Shown: piece by piece, positions 1 to 5,899 of the stretch
How the letters are laid out: the number at the start of each line of letters is the position of its first letter
Numbering within the stretch: position 1 is the first letter of the stretch
Source: Candidatus Paceibacter sp.
GTDB taxonomy: Bacteria; Patescibacteriota; Minisyncoccia; Phycocordibacterales; JABAAK01
Direction of reading: 5' to 3'
Length of the DNA: 8,860 nt
NCBI GenBank assembly: GCA_014238775.1
Contig: JABAAK010000033.1
Location: 1-8,860, forward strand
Position numbers and translations under genes: made by a program
Notes under the pieces: generated by a model
What the model saw: only the letters and a program-made list of their open reading frames with translations
Told to the model about the DNA's origin: nothing
Database searches by the model: none

Positions 1-542
1 ATGATGCTGCTTCTGCTGTGTTTGATATGGCAGATGCTATTATGCTTTCTGGTGAAACTGCTATTGGGAAGTACCCAGTTAAGGTGGTAGAAACTTTGCA
101 AAAAATTATAAATTATGTTGAAAGCAGAAATAAACAAGATTATAAAAACTCTTTTATCAACGATGATGTGGAAAAGAAAATACCAGACCTTATAGGATAT
201 CATTCAACGGTGTTATCAAACGAAGCTGAAGCAAAAGGAATAATTTCATTCACTAGATCTGGATATTCAGCACGTTTTGTATCCTCAACCAGACCTAAAT
301 CGAATATTTTTGCCTTTTCTTTAAATAAAAAGACAGTTAAACAATTAAATATATGTTGGGGAACAAAGGTGTTTATGTGTGAAAAAAAGATAAAAACTCC
401 ATTAGAGGTTATAGAATTTGCTTTAAAAATTTTGAAAAAAGAGAAATTTGTAAAAATTGATGATTTAGTTATAACTATGGTAGGTTTACCAGTAAAAGGT
501 TTTTCTAAAGCAAACTCAATTATACTAAATAAGGTTAAATAA
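1..542 (+). CDS. pyk: Pyruvate kinase, C-terminal part (5' end outside window)
   Basis: Pyruvate kinase makes pyruvate and ATP from phosphoenolpyruvate and ADP in the last step of glycolysis, in the cytoplasm. Complete codons begin at position 3 and give 179 residues to the TAA at 540-542; the gene enters from the left edge, so the GTG at 18 is not a real start. The first residues read DAASAVFDMADAIMLSGETA, the family signature at the end of the catalytic barrel, with the SGET stretch and GKYP following. The remainder is the C-terminal domain: a TRSGYSARFVSSTRP block (about residues 80-94) and a DDLVITMVGLPV strand near the end, matching the usual TxSGxTAR and GDLVVITAGxP motifs. The protein stops just after this domain, so there is no fused PEP-utilising domain. 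No hairpin terminator follows, and the next promoter begins almost at the stop. Assignment is very secure; only the N-terminal two thirds are unseen. Confidence 0.95.
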   Translation, partial: DAASAVFDMADAIMLSGETAIGKYPVKVVETLQKIINYVESRNKQDYKNSFINDDVEKKIPDLIGYHSTVLSNEAEAKGIISFTRSGYSARFVSSTRPKSNIFAFSLNKKTVKQLNICWGTKVFMCEKKIKTPLEVIEFALKILKKEKFVKIDDLVITMVGLPVKGFSKANSIILNKVK

Positions 543-543
543 T

Positions 544-572
544 TTTACACATAAGTTTTTATATTGTATAAT
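544..572 (+). promoter_or_regulatory. Housekeeping-type promoter, predicted leaderless start
   Basis: TTTACA at 544-549 (one mismatch from TTGACA) is separated by exactly 17 bp from a perfect TATAAT at 567-572. Counting the last -10 base as -7 places +1 at 579, the A of the ATG of the downstream regulator gene. The promoter therefore appears to make a leaderless mRNA for the 579-5054 gene run. AT-rich DNA throws up TATAAT by chance, but the paired -35, the ideal spacing and the placement between two genes make this the best promoter in the window. Confidence 0.7.
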
Positions 573-578
573 ATAATT

Positions 579-1622
579 ATGAAATTATATATAAAACAAG
601 TTTTAGATAAAATCATAAACGAGTTGACAGAAAAACAACAAAAAATTTTAATAAAACGTTATGGCTTAGACGGAGGTAAAAGACAAGGTTTACAAAAAAT
701 AGGAGACAGTATGTCCTTGACCAGAGAAAGAATCAGACAAATTATTGAGGCAATATTAAAAAAAATTGCTAAAAACACAAATAAAGATTTTTTAGATCTA
801 CAAAAAGAACTTAAAAAAATTTTCGCACGATATGGATATATTTTATTAGAAGATGATATAAATATACAAATACGAGGTAACAAAAAAAAAGATTCTATAG
901 AGGATAAATATACACACCTTTTGCTAAATATAATTAGTATTTTTTATTTTAATAAACAAAATAAAAATATAAAAAACCATTGGGTATCTGATTTAGAAAG
1001 AACCTCTGCGTTGACAAAAGTGTTTGATCATTTACATAAAAAATTAAAAAAAGATGAAGATAAATTGTATTCAAAAAATGAAATTGAAAATTTATTAGTA
1101 GATTCTTTTATGGTTATACAACCAAAATTAAAAGATAAAGGGAAAAAATATAAGGGAATGTGGTTATCACTGTCAAATAAAATATTAATGAATCCATATG
1201 GTGAATGGGGATCAGTAGATCAACCAGAAATAAGATTAAAAAATTTGAATAGTTATATTGGACTTGTTTTAAGACACACAAAAGACCCACTGCATTTTAG
1301 AGATATATCAGACCGTATAGCAAAATTAAAAGGAAGTAAAGTGTTAGCTGATGCTTGTCATAATGAGTTGGTAAGATCGAACAAGTTTGTAACAGTTGGT
1401 AGAGGGTTGTATAGTTTAAAGTCAGACTCGTGTAGACACGGTACAACACAAGAAATTACAAAGTGTATTCTTTTGGAAAATAAAAATCAAAAATTAAAAC
1501 AAGACGAGATCATTAAATTAGTACAAAAAGAAAGAAAAGTGATGAATAACACAATAATTAGAGCACTAAAAGATAAAAAAGTTTTTAAAATGAATAGTGA
1601 CAGTTCTTATTCTGTTGTCTAA
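579..1622 (+). CDS. Three-HTH regulator: sigma-70 region 4-like, HARE-HTH and C-terminal winged helix
   Basis: A predicted 347-residue cytoplasmic DNA-binding protein. Residues 16-57 look like sigma-70 region 4: LTEKQQKILIKRYGL, then a helix-turn-helix ending in LTRERIRQI (47-55), the part that in sigma factors contacts the -35 box. Residues about 224-281 resemble a HARE-HTH domain (RNA polymerase delta subunit, HB1/ASXL family): DPLHFRDI, then a LADACHNELVRSNKFVTVGRG stretch ending in LYSL. Residues about 288-347 look like another winged helix. The lysine-rich middle (about 65-220) is unassigned. Sigma region 2 is absent, so it is not a functional sigma factor by itself; a transcription regulator or RNA polymerase-associated factor is inferred. 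I chose ATG 579 rather than TTG 564 because 564 lies in the promoter spacer and the predicted +1 is 579. It is first gene of a run and ends 2 nt before the next start. Its targets are unknown. Confidence 0.8.
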   Translation: MKLYIKQVLDKIINELTEKQQKILIKRYGLDGGKRQGLQKIGDSMSLTRERIRQIIEAILKKIAKNTNKDFLDLQKELKKIFARYGYILLEDDINIQIRGNKKKDSIEDKYTHLLLNIISIFYFNKQNKNIKNHWVSDLERTSALTKVFDHLHKKLKKDEDKLYSKNEIENLLVDSFMVIQPKLKDKGKKYKGMWLSLSNKILMNPYGEWGSVDQPEIRLKNLNSYIGLVLRHTKDPLHFRDISDRIAKLKGSKVLADACHNELVRSNKFVTVGRGLYSLKSDSCRHGTTQEITKCILLENKNQKLKQDEIIKLVQKERKVMNNTIIRALKDKKVFKMNSDSSYSVV

Positions 1623-1624
1623 AT

Positions 1625-3064
1625 ATGATATTTTTTTTAATTGGATTAATATCTTTTGCCTCAGGAACACTAGGATTATTATTTTTTAATGATTTTTTTG
1701 TACTCACTGGTTTTGAAGAAAATCTATACAATATCGAGTATGTTTTTTTAGAGCAGTCTATTCAGATTATTAGGGTAATTTTTCAATTATTTTTTGTACT
1801 ACTTATTTTTGTTTCCTTTGCTATTTTTGTTTGGGCAAAGTTTTTGTCATTATGGAAAGTATTTTTAGATTTTAGGCGTTTTAAAAATCTTTTAAATACA
1901 GAATTTGTTTTGCTTAAAATTGTTATCCCAAAAGGATTCAATAAAACACCAAGTTCTATGGAAAGTTTTTTTAATACACTTCATGATAATACTGGTGGTG
2001 TACTTGGTCTTTTAAATAAACATTTAAAAGGAAAAAATCCACCTCTCTATTCATTTGAAATAGTATCTATGGGTGGAAATGTTTCTTTTTATATACGAAC
2101 TACTACAAAACAATTAACAGCTTTAAAAAGAGGTTTGTTTGCAAACATGCCAAACTTGTTAATTTATGAGGTAAGTGATTATGTAGAAAAATTCGATTAT
2201 GACAAAAGAGGTTATAAAATTGATGCATCAGAATGGACTATGGGAAAAAATAATTATTTACCATTAAAAACTTATATTAATTTAAAAAAAGAAGAACAAC
2301 TATTTGAATCAAATCACCAAATATCCCAAGACAACAAACCAGAATCAAAAGATCAGCTACACGAATTATATGAATTTTTTAGTTTGATTAACGAAAAAGA
2401 AACAGTTTGTATGCAGTTTGTACTAAGAAAACACGGAGATGGTTCATATAAACAGAGAAAAAATAATAGCTTCTTTTCAAAAGAATTTTGGGAATTTGAA
2501 AAACATGAAGATTTGGCAGAAAAAGAAATTGCAGAAATAATTTCACCAAAAAATAACGATGAAAATAAAAATATCTCCCAACATAAAAAAGATCTTGTGG
2601 AAGATATTGAAAGGAAAAAACACAAATCTTTTTTCGATGTTGGTATAAGAATAATATATTTTGCCCCAAAAAATCATTTTAGGAATGATATTGGTGGATT
2701 AATTCTAAACACTTTTTCTGTGTTTAAATCAAAACTAAATAATATAAAAAGATCAGATTTTTTACTTTCAAACAAATTAACCGGAGTTGAACAAAAACTA
2801 GGAAAATTGGATTTTGGTTTTATAAAAAGAAAACATTTAGACAATCTTAATTTTGAATTATACAACCTATATAAAGACAGAATTTTTTTCCTAGGTGATG
2901 TGTTTTGGGAAGAAATATTGAAAAATAAAAGGCATTCAAGTATACTTCTTTCCACAGAAGAATTAGCATCCATGTATCATTTCCCATACACAGAAGTTGA
3001 TATTTTCTCTAAAAAAGACAGTACTTCTAAGATTATAAATGCTCCAAAAAACATTCCAAGATGA
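1625..3064 (+). CDS. Conserved two-TM protein of CPR type, possible partner of a secretion/HerA-like ATPase
   Basis: A 479-residue protein with two hydrophobic segments near the N-terminus (about 3-21 and 48-70) and then a large soluble part, predicted cytoplasmic. The soluble part has a strand block LLKIVIPKGFNKTPSSMESF (96-115), a YSFEIVSMGGNVSFYIRT block (142-159), a charged lysine/glutamate-rich middle (about 220-335), and a C-terminal STEELASMYHFP (443-454) followed by a proline-containing tail. From memory, this architecture and the TEELA-x-x-(Y/W)HFP ending recur in uncharacterised Patescibacteria proteins, often encoded beside or fused to VirB4/HerA-like ATPases. No Walker motifs are visible here and the next gene is mltG, so that link is only a resemblance. 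There is no Shine-Dalgarno sequence. The start is 2 nt after the preceding stop, and its TGA stop lies inside an ATGA overlap with mltG, suggesting coupled translation. Function unknown. Confidence 0.72.
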   Translation: MIFFLIGLISFASGTLGLLFFNDFFVLTGFEENLYNIEYVFLEQSIQIIRVIFQLFFVLLIFVSFAIFVWAKFLSLWKVFLDFRRFKNLLNTEFVLLKIVIPKGFNKTPSSMESFFNTLHDNTGGVLGLLNKHLKGKNPPLYSFEIVSMGGNVSFYIRTTTKQLTALKRGLFANMPNLLIYEVSDYVEKFDYDKRGYKIDASEWTMGKNNYLPLKTYINLKKEEQLFESNHQISQDNKPESKDQLHELYEFFSLINEKETVCMQFVLRKHGDGSYKQRKNNSFFSKEFWEFEKHEDLAEKEIAEIISPKNNDENKNISQHKKDLVEDIERKKHKSFFDVGIRIIYFAPKNHFRNDIGGLILNTFSVFKSKLNNIKRSDFLLSNKLTGVEQKLGKLDFGFIKRKHLDNLNFELYNLYKDRIFFLGDVFWEEILKNKRHSSILLSTEELASMYHFPYTEVDIFSKKDSTSKIINAPKNIPR

Positions 3065-4014
3065 TTTATATAAAAAAAAATAAAAGTATAATTTTAGGTT
3101 TTGCTATTTTTTTTCCACTTGTTTTAATCTTTAATATTTATTTTAATCAAACCAATACAAAAACAGAGTATCCAATATTATTCACAATAGAAAAAGGTTC
3201 CACTGTAACTAAAGTTGCAAATGACCTTTTTAAAGAAGGATTGATTGATTCACAGATATTATTTAAGTTACCAGTAGTTTTTTATGGTGGTGTTGTAAAA
3301 TATGGAAGTTATTATTTAACAAAAAAAAATAGTGTTGTTTCTCTTGCATATCATATAACAAGCACAGAAGAAAAAACTCCAACTATTAAGATAAAAGTTC
3401 CAAATGGAAGTAATATTTTTGAAATAGCCAATATAGTAAAAAAAGATTTTCCAGGTTTTGATGAATCAGACTTCATCAAAAAAGCAAAAAAGTATGAAGG
3501 TTTATTATATCCAGAAACTTATTTTTTATTTCAAGATGAAACACCTACTCCAGAAACAATAATTAGAATTATGAAAAAAACATTTGATGTAAGAACAAAA
3601 GAAATTAGAAAAATATATGAAGATGGATCAGAATTTAGAAAAGTGTTGATCTTAGCATCTATAGTTGAACTTGAGTCTTGGAAGAAAAAAGATCAAAAAA
3701 AAATTGCTGGAGTATTAAAAAACAGGTTAGAAAAAGGAATACCTCTTCAAGTAGATGTTTCTTTTAAATACATAAACGGGAAAAATTCATATACACTAAC
3801 CAAAAAAGATTTTAAAATAGACAATCTATATAACACCTACTTATATAAAGGACTTCCACCAGGACCAATAGGTAACCCAAGTATAGAAGCTATAGATTCG
3901 GTAATAAATTATACAGATTCTGATTATATTTTTTTCCTCTCTGACAGGAGTGGAAACACATATTTTTCTGAAACACTATATCAGCATAATATCTATAAAC
4001 AAAAATACATTTAA
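3061..4014 (+). CDS. mltG: Endolytic murein transglycosylase MltG (YceG-like)
   Basis: MltG cuts nascent peptidoglycan glycan strands non-hydrolytically at the outer face of the cytoplasmic membrane and limits strand length. The 317-residue protein has a short lysine-containing N-terminus, one membrane anchor (about 9-28) and an extracytoplasmic remainder. Residues about 41-75 (EKGSTVTKVANDL) and about 116-145 (VPNGSNIFEIANIV) look like the LysM-like part. The catalytic domain shows LASIVELES (198-206), where E203 matches the family's catalytic glutamate, then NRLEKGIPLQVD (221-232) and YKGLPPGPIGNPS (262-274), all diagnostic. Length is close to E. coli MltG (about 340). The start overlaps the upstream stop by 4 nt and its TAA overlaps the mnmA ATG by 1 nt. 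A run of nine A at 3072-3080 lies in codons 4-7. The gene implies a peptidoglycan wall. Identification is secure. Confidence 0.93.
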   Translation: MIYIKKNKSIILGFAIFFPLVLIFNIYFNQTNTKTEYPILFTIEKGSTVTKVANDLFKEGLIDSQILFKLPVVFYGGVVKYGSYYLTKKNSVVSLAYHITSTEEKTPTIKIKVPNGSNIFEIANIVKKDFPGFDESDFIKKAKKYEGLLYPETYFLFQDETPTPETIIRIMKKTFDVRTKEIRKIYEDGSEFRKVLILASIVELESWKKKDQKKIAGVLKNRLEKGIPLQVDVSFKYINGKNSYTLTKKDFKIDNLYNTYLYKGLPPGPIGNPSIEAIDSVINYTDSDYIFFLSDRSGNTYFSETLYQHNIYKQKYI

Positions 4015-5054
4015 TGAAAAAAAAAGCATATGTAGCTGTTTCGGGTGGAGTTGATTCTTCTGTGTCTTTATATTTATTAAAAGAGAAGGGTTTTTCTGTA
4101 GTGGGTGTTTTTATGATTCCATTTGTAGATGATGATGTATTGTGTAATTATCAAAAAGAACGGTCGGATGCAATACGAGTGTGTGCCAGGCTTGGGGTTC
4201 CATATAAAGAAATTAATACAAATACTCAATATAGAAATTTAGTTATTGAAGAATTTGTAAGTGAGTACAAAAAAGGAAGTATTCCAAATCCAGATATTTT
4301 GTGTAACAAACACATTAAATTTAAAATTTTTTTAAATTATGCTATTAAAGAAGGCGCTGATTACATTGCAACAGGACATTATGCACAAATAAAAAAAATA
4401 AAAGGAGTTTATAAACTGTTTGAAGCAAAAGATGAAAGCAAAGACCAAAGTTATTTTTTATGGGCCATAAATAAAAATATTTTAAATAAGATTATATTTC
4501 CAATAGGAAATATAAAAAAACACATGGTTAGAGATATTGCAAAAAAACAAAATCTTTTTACCTATCTAAAAAAAGATAGCCAGGGAATTTGTTTTGTAGG
4601 TAATATAAAGCTTGTCAATTTTTTATCAAAATATATTAAATTTAAACCAGGAGATGTTTTGTACAAAGGTTCTGTTATTTGTAAACATTTGGGAAGTTTT
4701 TTTTATACACCAGGACAAAGACATGGGTTTTCTGTAAATAACCAGAAAAATAAAGAAAAGCTATATGTAGTAGAAAAAGATATTGAAAAAAATACCATAA
4801 CTGTAACAACAAAAAAAGGGATAGATGAATTTAAAAAAAGGATGATTAAAATTAAAGACGAAAATATATTATCAAACAATTTGAATAAAAGTGAGTTATA
4901 TGTCCAATATCGGTATCATGGAGAGAAAATAAAAATAGAAAAAAAAGACAAAAATTTAATAACTTTAAAAGATCCTGTACTTGTTCCATCAGGACAATCA
5001 GCAGTTTTCTATACAAAAGATGGAGAGTGTGTGGGTGGTGGAGTAGTGATATAA
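4014..5054 (+). CDS. mnmA: tRNA-specific 2-thiouridylase MnmA
   Basis: MnmA adenylates U34 of tRNA-Lys, -Glu and -Gln and replaces its C2 oxygen with sulfur, which stabilises wobble decoding. The 346-residue protein has the PP-loop SGGVDSS (10-16) that binds ATP, NPDILCNKHIKF with Cys97, ATGHYA (119-124), DQSYFLW (144-150), DSQGICFVG with Cys193, and GQRHG (234-238). Cys97 and Cys193 correspond to the catalytic pair C102/C199 of E. coli, so the enzyme should be active. The end (YRYHGEKI, then PSGQSAVFY and GGGVV) is the usual C-terminal beta-barrel. It is slightly shorter than E. coli MnmA (368). The ATG shares its A with the mltG stop (TAATG), and an A9 run (4017-4025) follows the start. It is last in the 579-5054 run. 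The sulfur donor, normally a cysteine desulfurase, is not in the window. Identification is secure. Confidence 0.96.
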   Translation: MKKKAYVAVSGGVDSSVSLYLLKEKGFSVVGVFMIPFVDDDVLCNYQKERSDAIRVCARLGVPYKEINTNTQYRNLVIEEFVSEYKKGSIPNPDILCNKHIKFKIFLNYAIKEGADYIATGHYAQIKKIKGVYKLFEAKDESKDQSYFLWAINKNILNKIIFPIGNIKKHMVRDIAKKQNLFTYLKKDSQGICFVGNIKLVNFLSKYIKFKPGDVLYKGSVICKHLGSFFYTPGQRHGFSVNNQKNKEKLYVVEKDIEKNTITVTTKKGIDEFKKRMIKIKDENILSNNLNKSELYVQYRYHGEKIKIEKKDKNLITLKDPVLVPSGQSAVFYTKDGECVGGGVVI

Positions 5055-5055
5055 T
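5047..5055 (+). promoter_or_regulatory. Extended -10 promoter overlapping the mnmA stop
   Basis: TGATATAAT is a perfect TGn-TATAAT extended -10; the TATAAT (5050-5055) contains the mnmA stop codon. I see no good -35 at 17 bp spacing (that DNA is GT-rich), which extended -10 promoters can tolerate. The predicted +1 is about 5062, leaving a 5-nt leader before the ATG at 5067, too short for a Shine-Dalgarno site. It would drive the nuclease gene and alaS independently of the upstream run. Read-through from upstream is equally possible because no terminator is visible. Confidence 0.5.
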
Positions 5056-5066
5056 TATATTATTAT

Positions 5067-5894
5067 ATGACTAATTTTGTTAAAAAAAGAGATGGTAGAA
5101 TGGTAAAATTTAAACCAGAACTTTTGTGTAGATCTCTTGTTCGTTCAGGTGCAAAAGAAGATGTGGCTAAGAAAATTACAAATGAAATATCTAATAAAAT
5201 TAAAGACTTAAAAACAACTGAAAATATATATAAGGAAGCTTTTGATAAATTGGAAAAAGTTTTTAAACCAGCTTCTATGAAATATTCTATAAAAAAATCT
5301 ATTTTCAAATTTGGACCAACAGGATTTGTATTTGAAAAATTTGTTGCCGTTATTTTTCGGAGATTGGGTTATGAAGTAGAAACAAATGTACATATTGATG
5401 GTTGTTGTTCAAAGCACGAAGTAGATGTTTACGCTAAAAAAAAAGAAAGAATTGCTATGGAAATCAAATTCCACAATCGTATTTCTGGTAAGACTGATAT
5501 TAAAACAGCTCTGTATGTATGGGCAAGGTTTCAAGATTTACAGTTTAAAAATAAAAAAAAATTGTTTAATAAAAAAAAGGTCGATACTGGCATATTGGTT
5601 ACAAACACAAGATTTACTATAAGTGCAATTAATTATGCAAATTGTGTAGGTATGAAATTATTGTCGTGGAACACACCAAAAGAAAATAATTTATATGATA
5701 TGATTAAAAAAGTTGAAGCACATCCAATAACATGTCTTCCGTCCGTCAGCAAAGCTGATATAAAGCGATTTTATCAGAAAGATATTATAGTCTGTTCTGA
5801 TTTATTAAAATACAAACAAGATAAAAAGAAATTAGGTGTGTCGCCGTCTAAAGCAAACCAGTTGTTTGATGAAGCTGAAATGTTGTGTAAATAA
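5067..5894 (+). CDS. ATP-cone domain fused to PD-(D/E)XK (Mrr-like) nuclease with C-terminal HhH-like segment
   Basis: A 275-residue cytoplasmic protein. Residues about 4-85 are an ATP-cone: VKKRDGRMVKFKPELLCRSL closely follows the pattern of the nucleotide-binding regulatory domain of ribonucleotide reductases and NrdR. Residues about 88-205 look like a Mrr/restriction-endonuclease-like fold: FEKF with E90, then HEVDVYA with D120, then AMEIKFHN with E132 and K134, giving an apparently intact E...D...ExK metal-binding site. The C-terminal 60 residues end in LGVSPSKANQLFDEAEML (256-273), reminiscent of a helix-hairpin-helix DNA-binding motif. The inferred role is a DNA nuclease controlled by nucleotide (ATP/dATP) binding, in repair or defence; substrate and trigger are unknown. 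No methyltransferase lies beside it, so a classic restriction pair is unlikely. It starts 12 nt after mnmA, behind an extended -10, and ends 5 nt before alaS. Domain calls are fairly sure, biological role is not. Confidence 0.82.
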   Translation: MTNFVKKRDGRMVKFKPELLCRSLVRSGAKEDVAKKITNEISNKIKDLKTTENIYKEAFDKLEKVFKPASMKYSIKKSIFKFGPTGFVFEKFVAVIFRRLGYEVETNVHIDGCCSKHEVDVYAKKKERIAMEIKFHNRISGKTDIKTALYVWARFQDLQFKNKKKLFNKKKVDTGILVTNTRFTISAINYANCVGMKLLSWNTPKENNLYDMIKKVEAHPITCLPSVSKADIKRFYQKDIIVCSDLLKYKQDKKKLGVSPSKANQLFDEAEMLCK

Positions 5895-5899
5895 GAAAA

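Noticed and set aside
18..20. GTG at 18 as a gene start
   Set aside because: The reading frame is open to the window edge and upstream codons continue the pyruvate kinase motif, so the gene simply begins outside.
564..578. TTG at 564 as an upstream start of the HTH regulator
   Set aside because: It lies within the promoter spacer and -10 region; the five extra residues show no family similarity, and ATG 579 coincides with the predicted +1.
2353..2973. Several minus-strand open frames opposite the two-TM protein
   Set aside because: They are Phe/Leu/Ser-rich antisense shadows of an A-rich coding strand, with no recognisable motif, overlapping each other and a clearly coding + strand gene.
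3062..3064. UGA recoded as glycine (as in Gracilibacteria and Absconditabacteria)
   Set aside because: No in-frame TGA occurs within any gene in the window, glycines use GGN, and the single TGA sits exactly at an ATGA gene junction, so the standard bacterial code fits.
3072..3080. A9 runs at 3072-3080 and 4017-4025 as programmed frameshift sites
   Set aside because: Both are just after start codons, the zero frame is intact and encodes the expected proteins, and there is no downstream stimulatory structure; AT bias explains them.
5425..5622. Plus-strand open frame of 65 codons inside the nuclease gene
   Set aside because: It is out of frame within the conserved PD-(D/E)XK region and has no promoter, RBS or recognisable sequence.
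5067..5894. Restriction-modification system
   Set aside because: A Mrr-like nuclease is present but no DNA methyltransferase or specificity subunit is encoded nearby; the neighbours are mnmA and alaS.
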